A DNA stretch of 38,322 nt from Steroidobacteraceae bacterium (lineage in GTDB: Bacteria > Pseudomonadota > Gammaproteobacteria > Steroidobacterales > Steroidobacteraceae). The DNA is taken from NCBI GenBank assembly GCA_022865595.1, contig JALHTE010000196.1:1-38322 (forward strand), in the 5' to 3' direction. Below the pieces are notes generated by a model. That model saw only the letters and a list, made by a program, of their open reading frames with translations. It was not told where the DNA came from and did no database searches. This document shows, one piece after another, positions 29,343 through 36,045 of this stretch (the first letter of the stretch is position 1; the number at the start of each line of letters is the position of its first letter). Both the position numbers and the translations under genes were made by a program.

Positions 29343-31514
29343 TTACGCAGCCCGCGACTGCCCGCCAGCCGCCGCATGGAACGGCTCATTGCGCTCGGCC
29401 CGCTCCCGCAGCCACTTCGACGGCTTGAACCGCTTGCCGTAGCGCTTGGCGAGCCGATCGCACTCGGCAACGAACACAGCGATGCCCATCGTGTCGATGT
29501 ACGACAGCGTGCCCCCCGTCCAGGCCGGGAATCCCCAGCCGAGGATCGAGCCCAGGTCGGCCTCGGCGGCGGTCGTAACCACGCCCTCTTCCATGCAGCG
29601 CGCGGCCTCCAGCGCCTGGATGCACAGGATCCGCTTCTCGACTTCCTCTACCGGCGGCTGCATCGGAGCGCCCGGGAACACTTCGGCGAGTCCCGGCCAG
29701 AGATGCTTCTTCGCGTCCTTCGGATAGTCGTAGAAACCGGCACCGAAGCGCTTGCCCGGTCGGTTGAGTTCCTCGACGAATTTCCGCACGGTCTCGTAGG
29801 TCACCGGCTTCTGGAACTTGCGACCGAGGTCCTGCTCGGTCTGCCGCATGATCTTCCAGCTCAGGTCGATCGTAACCTCGTCGGCGACCGCGAGCGGGCC
29901 CACCGGCATGCCGGCCATCTTCGCGCCGTTCTCGACCAGCGCCGGGACCACGCCTTCCTGCAGCATCGCGATTCCTTCGGTCACGAAGGTGCCGAAGCAG
30001 CGGCTGGTGTAGAAGCCGCGGCTGTCGTTCACCACGATCGGCGTCTTGTGCAGTTGCGCGACGTAGTCGAGCGCCCGGGCCAGCGTCTCCTCGGATGTCT
30101 TCTTGCCGACGATCACCTCGACCAGCGGCATCTTCTCCACCGGCGAGAAGAAATGGATGCCGATGAACTGCGCCGGGCGCTTCGAGGCCTGGGCGAGCCC
30201 GGTGATCGGCAGCGTCGAGGTGTTGCTCGCGAACACCGAGCCCTTCGGCATCACGGCCTCGGCCTTGCGGGTCACGTCCGCCTTGATGTCGCGATTCTCG
30301 AACACGGCCTCGATCACGAGGTCGCAGGCCGCCAGGTCGTCGTAGCTCACCGCCGGCTTGATGCGGGCAAGCACTGCCTCGGCATCCGCCTGGGTCTTTT
30401 TTCCGCGACCCACGTCTTTGGCCAGCAGCTGCTTCGAGTACTCCTTGCCCTTCTCGGCGAGTTCCAGCGTGCTGTCGAGCAGCACGACGTCCATGCCCGC
30501 GAGCGCCGAGACGTGGGCAACTCCCGCACCCATCATGCCGGCGCCGAGGATACCCAGCCTGCGAACCTGCGACTTCGGCGGCCCGGCCGGGCGGCGGGCC
30601 AGCTTGTCGGCGAGGCCCTTGTTGATGAACATCGTGCGCATCAGGTTGCGGGCGACCGGGCCCGAGAGCAGCTGCCCGAAGTACTTCGACTCGACTGCCA
30701 GTGCGGCGTCCATCGGCAGCAGCGTGCCTTCGTAGACGCAGGAGAGGATCGCCGCCGGCGCGGGATAGTTTCGCATCGTCATCTTCGCGGCCAGCGCCGT
30801 TCCGACCATGAAGGTCTGTGCCGCCGCTGGAGAGGCCATGCCGGCGCCGCCGGGCACACGGAAGCCCTTCTTGTCCCAGGGTTGGACACCCTCGCCACCA
30901 TTCAGTATCCACTTGCGGGCCCGCTCGATGAGTTCCGCGGCCGGTGCAAGCTCGTTGACCAGGCCCTTCTTCAGCGCATCCTGCGGGCCGAGGGTCCGGC
31001 CTTCGCTGATCAGCCTGAGCGCCTCGGTGACGCCGATCAGCCGCGGCGTACGCTGCGTGCCGCCTGCGCCGGGCAGCAGGCCGATCTTCACCTCGGGAAA
31101 GCCGACGCCGGCCTTCGGGTCGTCCGACATCACGCGGTAGTGGCAGGCGAGCGCGACCTCGAACCCGCCACCGAGCGCGACGCCATTGACGGCCGCGGCC
31201 ACCGGCTTACCGCAGGTCTCGAGCCGCCTGAGCAATCGATTCAGCTCGCCACTGAATTTCGCGGCCTCGGCAGCCGTGAGTCCTCGCTGGAATGCCGCGG
31301 CCATGTCCTTGATGTCGGCGCCGGCCATGAAGCTCGACTTCGCCGATCCGATGACGGCACCGCGTACCGCCGGGTCGGCTGCGAGTTTTTCCACGCATTC
31401 GGCCAGGTCCTTGCGGAATCCCGGGGTGATCACGTTCATCGGCCTGTCGGCCACGTCGATCAGCAGGGTTGCGATGCCGTCGCCGTCGACGGAATAACGG
31501 ATGTTCTGTGTCAT
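29343..31514 (-). CDS. FadB/FadJ-type multifunctional enzyme (enoyl-CoA hydratase / 3-hydroxyacyl-CoA dehydrogenase)
   Basis: A 723-residue alpha subunit of the fatty-acid oxidation complex. The N-terminal crotonase domain has both catalytic glutamates, Glu119 (GGGFEVALAC) and Glu141 (GFPEVKIGLLPGAGGTQR), so it should be an active hydratase. The dehydrogenase part starts near 318 with the NAD site LGILGAGMMGAG, followed by IGIHFFSPVEKMPLVEVI (catalytic His) and a duplicated C-terminal dimerisation domain. The sequence is closer to FadJ (714 residues in E. coli) in length than to FadB (729), but this does not fix the subtype. The thiolase gene lies 34 bases upstream and is probably its partner subunit. 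Confidence 0.93.
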   Translation of the reverse strand: MTQNIRYSVDGDGIATLLIDVADRPMNVITPGFRKDLAECVEKLAADPAVRGAVIGSAKSSFMAGADIKDMAAAFQRGLTAAEAAKFSGELNRLLRRLETCGKPVAAAVNGVALGGGFEVALACHYRVMSDDPKAGVGFPEVKIGLLPGAGGTQRTPRLIGVTEALRLISEGRTLGPQDALKKGLVNELAPAAELIERARKWILNGGEGVQPWDKKGFRVPGGAGMASPAAAQTFMVGTALAAKMTMRNYPAPAAILSCVYEGTLLPMDAALAVESKYFGQLLSGPVARNLMRTMFINKGLADKLARRPAGPPKSQVRRLGILGAGMMGAGVAHVSALAGMDVVLLDSTLELAEKGKEYSKQLLAKDVGRGKKTQADAEAVLARIKPAVSYDDLAACDLVIEAVFENRDIKADVTRKAEAVMPKGSVFASNTSTLPITGLAQASKRPAQFIGIHFFSPVEKMPLVEVIVGKKTSEETLARALDYVAQLHKTPIVVNDSRGFYTSRCFGTFVTEGIAMLQEGVVPALVENGAKMAGMPVGPLAVADEVTIDLSWKIMRQTEQDLGRKFQKPVTYETVRKFVEELNRPGKRFGAGFYDYPKDAKKHLWPGLAEVFPGAPMQPPVEEVEKRILCIQALEAARCMEEGVVTTAAEADLGSILGWGFPAWTGGTLSYIDTMGIAVFVAECDRLAKRYGKRFKPSKWLRERAERNEPFHAAAGGQSRAA

Positions 31515-31548
31515 GTTGTTGGTCCCGTGTACCTGGGTACAGCGCGCG

Positions 31549-32757
31549 TCAGACGCGCTCGATGATCGTGGCCGTGCCCATTCCCGCCCCGATGCAGAGC
31601 GTCACGAGCGCGGTCGAAAGGTCGCGTCGTTCGAGCTCGTCGAGCGCGATGTTGAGCACGATGGCGCCCGTGGCGCCGAGCGGGTGGCCGAGCGCGATCG
31701 CGCCCCCGTTCACGTTCACCTTGTCCGGCGTGATGTCCATGTCGCGCTGGTAGCGCAGCACGACCGACGCGAACGCCTCGTTGATCTCCCATAGGTCGAT
31801 GTCGGAGGCCTTCATGCGGCAGCGCTTCAGCACCCGGCGGCTCGCGCCGGCCGGGCCGGTGAGCATGATGGTTGGCTCGCTGCCGATCGACGCAAACCCG
31901 ACGATCCGGGCGCGCGGCTTGACGCCGAGCTTCTTCGCGGCGCGCTTGCTGCCAACCAGCATTGCCGCGGCACCGTCGACGATGCCGCTCGAATTGCCGG
32001 CCGTGTGCACGTGGTGGATCGTCTCGACCTGCGGATAGCGCTGGATTGCGACCGCATCGAAGCCGGCCTCCTCACCCATCGTCGCGAACGCTGGCTTGAG
32101 CTTGGCAAGGTCGGCCATCGACGTGCCCGGTCGCAGGTATTCGTCCTTCGCAAGAACGACCTCCCCTATGACGTCCCTGACCGGGAAGATCGAGCGGTCG
32201 AAGTGACCCGCCTGCTGCGCATGCGCGGCGCGGCGCTGGCTCTCGACCGCGTAGGCGTCGAGATCATCGCGCGTGAACCCCTCCAGCGTCGCGATCAGGT
32301 CGGCGCTGATGCCCTGCGGAACGAAATACTGCTGCCAGGCGACGCGCGGGTCGATGGCCCAGGCGCCGCCGTCGGAACCCATCGGCACACGCGACATCGA
32401 CTCGACGCCGCCACCTATGGTGAGCTCGGAGCTGCCGGACATGACCTGCGCGGCGGCGGTGTTCACCGACTCGAGGCCGGAGGCGCAGAACCGGTTCAGC
32501 TGCTTGCCCGGTACGCTTTCGTCGTAACCCGCGACCAGCGCGGCCACGCGGGCGATGTCGGCACCCTGCTCGCCGACCGGCGTCACGCAACCGAGGGTCA
32601 CGTCGTCCACCAGCCGGGTGTCGAGGCCGGTGCGGTCCCTGAGTTCAGCCAGCGTCTGGGCCGCGAGTTGAACGGGAGTAATCGAATGCAGCGAGCCGTC
32701 TGGCCGGCCGCGGCCACGCGGCGTGCGCACGGCCTCGAGGATGAATGCGTCGGTCAT
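31549..32757 (-). CDS. Acetyl-CoA acyltransferase (3-ketoacyl-CoA thiolase, FadA/FadI-like)
   Basis: A 402-residue thiolase. Cys91 lies in NRFCASGLE, then NEAFASVVLRYQ, the His block NVNGGAIALGHPLGATGA and the second Cys in TLCIGAGMGTAT. NRFCASGLE differs from the KMCGSG pattern of the other thiolase in this window, consistent with a degradative rather than biosynthetic type. It is the first gene of an operon with the FadB/FadJ-type protein and the flavoprotein, so it should catalyse the last beta-oxidation step, releasing acetyl-CoA. Upstream is a dyad-bearing promoter region. Chain-length preference cannot be read. Confidence 0.93.
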   Translation of the reverse strand: MTDAFILEAVRTPRGRGRPDGSLHSITPVQLAAQTLAELRDRTGLDTRLVDDVTLGCVTPVGEQGADIARVAALVAGYDESVPGKQLNRFCASGLESVNTAAAQVMSGSSELTIGGGVESMSRVPMGSDGGAWAIDPRVAWQQYFVPQGISADLIATLEGFTRDDLDAYAVESQRRAAHAQQAGHFDRSIFPVRDVIGEVVLAKDEYLRPGTSMADLAKLKPAFATMGEEAGFDAVAIQRYPQVETIHHVHTAGNSSGIVDGAAAMLVGSKRAAKKLGVKPRARIVGFASIGSEPTIMLTGPAGASRRVLKRCRMKASDIDLWEINEAFASVVLRYQRDMDITPDKVNVNGGAIALGHPLGATGAIVLNIALDELERRDLSTALVTLCIGAGMGTATIIERV

Positions 32758-32772
32758 TTGCGAGTGTCCCGG

Positions 32773-32796
32773 TTGCGATGTTGCGTCGCAATACTA
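32773..32796 (-). promoter_or_regulatory. Dyad operator overlapping the promoter of the thiolase operon
   Basis: TTGCGA (32773-32778) and TCGCAA (32786-32791) form a perfect 6-bp inverted repeat with a seven-base centre, 16 bases upstream of the thiolase ATG. On the minus strand TAGTAT (32796-32791) could be the -10, so the dyad would cover the start point, as expected for a repressor site. A clear -35 is lacking. Confidence 0.45.
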
Positions 32797-32907
32797 CACC
32801 AGCGCGGGGGCCCGGCATCCGCCAGGAATTCATTCAAGCGCAACGGATCGCGCCCCAGGCGCCCGGCCTGGCGAGGGCGCTCGAACCCAGGTCCGCCGCC
32901 TTCGGGG

Positions 32908-33681
32908 TCAGTACTTTGGCTTGCGCTTTTCGACGAACGCCCGCACGCCCTCGATGCCGTTCGGGTGCAGCCCCTGGGCAGCGATGGCGCGGCCCTCGGC
33001 GGCCATCTGCGCCTCGATGCCGGGGTCGGACCGCTCGATCAGGCGCTTCACGGCCCCGTAGGATTCTGTCGGACCATCCGCGAGTCGCGTGGCCAGCGCC
33101 TGCGCCTGCGCCAGCACCTCCGCGTCCTCGACGACCTGGTTGATGAGGCCCCAGGCAAGCGCCTCCTCGGCCCCCAGCACGCGGTTGGTCAGGAACAGTT
33201 CGAGTGCGCGGCGGCGACCGACGATTCGCGGCAGCAGGAACGACGTACCGCAGTCCGGTGCCATGCCGATGCCGGTGTAGGCCAGCGTGAACCTGCTGCC
33301 CTTGCCCGCGATCGCGAGATCCGCAGCGCACGCGAGGCCAACGGCACCGCCAGCCGCTGTCCCGTTCACCGCCGCGATCACTGGCGCGCGCGTGCGTGTG
33401 AACGCACTGATGGCAGCATGAATATAGGTGGTCAGCTCATTCAGGTACGCGCCCACGGCGTCGCCCTGCCCGGCCATGCCGCGCACGTCGCCGCCGAAGC
33501 AGAAATTCTTGCCGGCCCCCGTGAGTACAACGGCACGGACGCCGCGGTCGGCCTCGCAACGCAGGGCTGCGTCGAGAAGGGCGCGCCCCATGTCCATGTC
33601 CAGGACGTTGCCAGAGTCGGGACGATTCAGCGTCAGGGTCGCGACGCCATCGGTGACCTGGACCAGGACGGCACTGCTCAT
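32908..33681 (-). CDS. Enoyl-CoA hydratase/isomerase family protein, PaaG-like
   Basis: A 257-residue crotonase-fold protein from ATG 33681 (GGAGGT upstream). The oxyanion-hole motifs are present (NFCFGGDVRGM, about 59-69; NGTAAGGAVGLACAAD, 106-121). However, the two glutamates of true hydratases are replaced: position 115 is Gly and position 135 is Tyr. Instead it has Asp143 in IGMAPDCGTSFLLPR, the single acid used by PaaG-type enoyl-CoA/epoxyphenylacetyl-CoA isomerases. It is thus more likely a double-bond isomerase than a hydratase. It lies 67 bases after the ferredoxin gene and 150 bases before the thiolase on the same strand, in the same catabolic block. Confidence 0.88.
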   Translation of the reverse strand: MSSAVLVQVTDGVATLTLNRPDSGNVLDMDMGRALLDAALRCEADRGVRAVVLTGAGKNFCFGGDVRGMAGQGDAVGAYLNELTTYIHAAISAFTRTRAPVIAAVNGTAAGGAVGLACAADLAIAGKGSRFTLAYTGIGMAPDCGTSFLLPRIVGRRRALELFLTNRVLGAEEALAWGLINQVVEDAEVLAQAQALATRLADGPTESYGAVKRLIERSDPGIEAQMAAEGRAIAAQGLHPNGIEGVRAFVEKRKPKY

Positions 33682-33692
33682 GCGACCTCCGT

Positions 33693-33711
33693 GCGAGGCT
33701 CTTCGCCTCGC
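33693..33711 (-). other. Hairpin upstream of the PaaG-like gene
   Basis: GCGAGGC (33693-33699) and GCCTCGC (33705-33711) make a perfect 7-bp stem with a five-base loop between the ferredoxin stop and the ribosome site of the PaaG-like gene. It could end or shield the ferredoxin message. There is no T-tract. Confidence 0.35.
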
Positions 33712-33748
33712 GATGCAAGATGAAGTGGATCGACTCCCGCGGCTCCGG

Positions 33749-34066
33749 TCACTCGTCTGGCGCAATCTGCAGCGGCAGGCCGTCCAGCGCATCGGTGAAC
33801 TCCACCTGGCAGCTCAGCCGCGAGCGTGCCGCGTCGTAGTGCTGCAACTCGACCAGCAACTCCTTTTCGTCGCTCTGCGGCGTGGGCAGGCGCGACATCC
33901 ACTCGGGCTCGATGAATATGTGGCAGGTCGCGCAGGAACAAAGGCCGCCGCAGATGGCAGTCACGCCATAGTCGAACTCGCGGAGCGTCTCCATGAGCTT
34001 GAGTCCCTCCCGGCCCTCGACCTCGTGCAGATGCCCGTCACGATCCGTCACCATCATCTTCGCCAT
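33749..34066 (-). CDS. [2Fe-2S] ferredoxin, adrenodoxin/ISC type
   Basis: A 105-residue plant/vertebrate-type ferredoxin. The cluster ligands are Cys39, Cys45, Cys48 and Cys86 (CGGLCSCATC...LSCQVEF; spacing x5, x2, x37); Cys43 is an extra Cys inside the loop. The spacing fits adrenodoxin, putidaredoxin and ISC ferredoxins. Such proteins pass electrons to cytochrome P450s, Rieske or sulfur-assembly enzymes. The iron-sulfur assembly genes are not nearby, and neither P450 nor reductase is in the window, so the partner is unknown. GAGG precedes the ATG. The gene is followed by the PaaG-like gene and preceded by the thiamine operon, 87 bases away. Confidence 0.92.
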   Translation of the reverse strand: MAKMMVTDRDGHLHEVEGREGLKLMETLREFDYGVTAICGGLCSCATCHIFIEPEWMSRLPTPQSDEKELLVELQHYDAARSRLSCQVEFTDALDGLPLQIAPDE

Positions 34067-34153
34067 TGTCCAACCTCGTAGCCCATGCGATCAGCTGCGA
34101 TTATTGCAGCGCAACAGCTTTCGCGCACCTGCAAATCGTATCGGAGGCCTTGA

Positions 34154-35065
34154 TTACCGGCCGGAGGCGGCAAGACGGCCAGCCAGCACCGTCGCGCGGG
34201 TGGCACATTCGTGGCCAGCCGCCGGATTGCGCGCGGCCCAGGCCAGGTACCAGAGCCACTGCACGCAGTCGAACACCGTGCAAGCCGCGTCGAGCATCGT
34301 CGCCTCCATCCCAGCGCCCCGATCATAGGCGTCGAGCAACGCCGCCCGTTCCGACCCCGTGTATTCGTGCTGGCAGGCAAGACTCGCAAGGTCGAACAGC
34401 GGGTCACCGACGCCACCATATTCCCAGTCAACGATCCAGAGACGGTCGCCGTCGTCGACCAGGTTCAGGTGATGCAGGTCGTTGTGGCATGGAACGAGCG
34501 GTGAGCGCCGTGAGTCCAGCAGCTCGATGGCCGCTGCGGCATTGCCGAGAATCTCCTCTTCCCGGGCCCGCGCTGCGTGGATCAGTTCCTCGACCCCGGC
34601 ACCTGCACCGGGACTCGAGGCGGGCAACGGGGCGGTCGCGCGCAACTGTGCCTCGAGGCTGCGCGCCCGTGCCGCGAAATCCACGATGCCAACATCCGTC
34701 GGAGCCACGAGGCCGTGCAGCACCCGCAGTCGTTCCGCGACGCGCTCAATATTCCGGGCCTGATGTGCGTCCTCACGCCGCCACGTCTCGCCCGGGATGA
34801 AATGCGTCACCAGCAGGCCGTTCGCCGGCTCGCAGGCAATGAGCGGCGGCGCCAACCCCGCGGAGCTCACGAGACCGAGCAGCGCGCACTCGCTCCAGCG
34901 GTCCACACCCAGCGTCGCGGACTCCGGGCCACCGAGGCGCACGAACCAGCTGCGCCCGCCATGCTCGGCCTTCCACGCGTAGTTACTGAGCCCGCCGGGA
35001 ACCGGCTCGAGCGTCGCGTCCGCGAGTGCGCGTGTCGCATCCCGGGCCCGAAGTGCCGCGCGCAC
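34154..35065 (-). CDS. Choline/aminoglycoside kinase-fold phosphotransferase, candidate thiamine kinase
   Basis: From GTG 35065 (GGAG six bases upstream) it has 303 residues. The ATP-binding lobe contains GGLSNYAWKAE (about 24-34) and FVRLGG. The catalytic loop HNDLHHLNL (194-202) has Asp196, and IVDWEYGGVGDPLFDLA (211-227) carries the Mg-binding Asp213. This is the fold of ThiK (YcfN), choline kinase and aminoglycoside kinases. It is the last gene under the TPP riboswitch, after a PnuT-like permease, so thiamine is the favoured substrate; phosphorylation to thiamine phosphate would trap it in the cell. The substrate is inferred from context alone. Longer starts at 35104 (GTG) and 35149 (TTG, overlapping pnuT) are open but lack a good ribosome site. 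Confidence 0.82.
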   Translation of the reverse strand: MRAALRARDATRALADATLEPVPGGLSNYAWKAEHGGRSWFVRLGGPESATLGVDRWSECALLGLVSSAGLAPPLIACEPANGLLVTHFIPGETWRREDAHQARNIERVAERLRVLHGLVAPTDVGIVDFAARARSLEAQLRATAPLPASSPGAGAGVEELIHAARAREEEILGNAAAAIELLDSRRSPLVPCHNDLHHLNLVDDGDRLWIVDWEYGGVGDPLFDLASLACQHEYTGSERAALLDAYDRGAGMEATMLDAACTVFDCVQWLWYLAWAARNPAAGHECATRATVLAGRLAASGR

Positions 35066-35117
35066 GGTGGTCTCCGGCCCACCCGGCGCCGAATCCGCGT
35101 TCACCGTGCGAGCCCGT

Positions 35118-35723
35118 TCATCGCGCGTCCGTGACCGGCTCGACGCCAACGCCTCGACCAGGCTTTACGAGACACTTGCGCCACTGCAGGTAGCCGCGCA
35201 CTGCCAGCACGATGTAGACGAGGAACAGACCCGCCGTGGCATGAAATCCCTGGCTGAAATAGAGCGCCGCCGCGACCAGGTCAAACACCATCCAGTAGAG
35301 CCAGTTCTCGACCACTTTTCGGGTCATCATCCAGGTCGCGATGACGCTTCCCCAGGCGACGAACGAGTCCGCGTAGCGAACGAGCGGGTTCTCGTCGCCC
35401 GCGAGCAGGTACACGTTTGCCACCGTGGCGACAATCACAAATGCCGCTGCCGCCAGGTGCCGGCCGAGCGGCCAGGCACTCACGCTCAACTCGCCCGGCT
35501 GGCCGTGGCTCGCCCGCCAGGAGATCCAGCCGTAGACAGACATCGCGACGTAGAACCCCTGGAGTGCGGCCTGCATCGTGAGGCCTGCGCGTGCGAACAG
35601 CAGCAGGTAGATGGCTCCGCTTGCCCCCGCCGCAGGCCAGCACCAGAGGCTCTGCCGCGTCGCAAGCAACACGTATGAAAGCGCGAGCGCCACTGCCACC
35701 CATTCGACCAGGCTCGATCCCAC
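35118..35723 (-). CDS. pnuT: PnuC-family permease, probable thiamine transporter PnuT
   Basis: A 201-residue membrane protein with about seven hydrophobic segments. The N-terminal RQSLWCWPAAGASGAIYLLLF, the middle FYVAMSVYGWISW, and the late KVVENWLYWMVFDLVAAALYF and YIVLAVRGYLQWRK are the PnuC family landmarks (WxWP and ENWxYW). PnuC proteins move nicotinamide riboside, and the PnuT branch moves thiamine, by facilitated diffusion coupled to phosphorylation inside. Position behind a TPP riboswitch and a thiamine-binding protein marks it as PnuT rather than NAD-related. It begins at GTG 35723, ten bases after the upstream stop, without a clear ribosome site, so reinitiation is likely. Confidence 0.9.
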   Translation of the reverse strand: MGSSLVEWVAVALALSYVLLATRQSLWCWPAAGASGAIYLLLFARAGLTMQAALQGFYVAMSVYGWISWRASHGQPGELSVSAWPLGRHLAAAAFVIVATVANVYLLAGDENPLVRYADSFVAWGSVIATWMMTRKVVENWLYWMVFDLVAAALYFSQGFHATAGLFLVYIVLAVRGYLQWRKCLVKPGRGVGVEPVTDAR

Positions 35724-35733
35724 GTCGGTAACG

Positions 35734-36009
35734 TCAGTACTGCTTCAGGGCTTCGCGCTCGGCCGCCGTCGGTTCGCCGCCCAGCAGCTTCATCACGAAC
35801 ACCGCGCGGCCGCCGCTCGCGAACGACGTACGCGTCTCGGCCTCCAGCGCCGCGAATACCCGCTCGTGCTCGCCCGCGACCTGCGTGCTCATCGCGTTGG
35901 TCGCCACCTGCAGGCCATCGTGACGGTTCAGGCGCTCGATGAAGTCCCGAATCGGCGGGACGTAGTCTGCGTCGAGTGGATAGAGGCTGATGTCCACGGC
36001 AATGCGCAT
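35734..36009 (-). CDS. YkoF-like thiamine-binding protein (Thiamine_BP fold)
   Basis: A 91-residue soluble protein with one ferredoxin-like domain of the MTH1187/YkoF family. VDISLYPLDADYVPPIRDFIERLN (start) and ATNAMSTQVAGEHERVF (about 36-52) are the family landmarks; the domain ends near FVMKLLGG. It has no signal peptide or membrane segment, so it is cytoplasmic. In Bacillus, two-domain YkoF works with the YkoEDC ABC transporter and binds thiamine and hydroxymethylpyrimidine. Here the single domain is encoded between a TonB-dependent receptor and a PnuT-like permease with no ABC genes. A GAGGA site precedes the ATG. It may hand thiamine to the kinase or buffer it; that is inference. Confidence 0.85.
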   Translation of the reverse strand: MRIAVDISLYPLDADYVPPIRDFIERLNRHDGLQVATNAMSTQVAGEHERVFAALEAETRTSFASGGRAVFVMKLLGGEPTAAEREALKQY

Positions 36010-36045
36010 GTCGATGTCCTCGGTTCGGTTTCCGGCGTGGGGAGT

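Noticed and set aside
29376-31565. 729-codon plus-strand frame
   Set aside because: Antisense shadow of the FadB/FadJ-type gene; the translated sequence is His/Arg-rich with no family motif.
35118-35723. Nicotinamide riboside transporter PnuC
   Set aside because: Family membership fits, but the TPP riboswitch and thiamine-binding neighbour favour the thiamine branch (PnuT); no NAD-salvage gene is adjacent.
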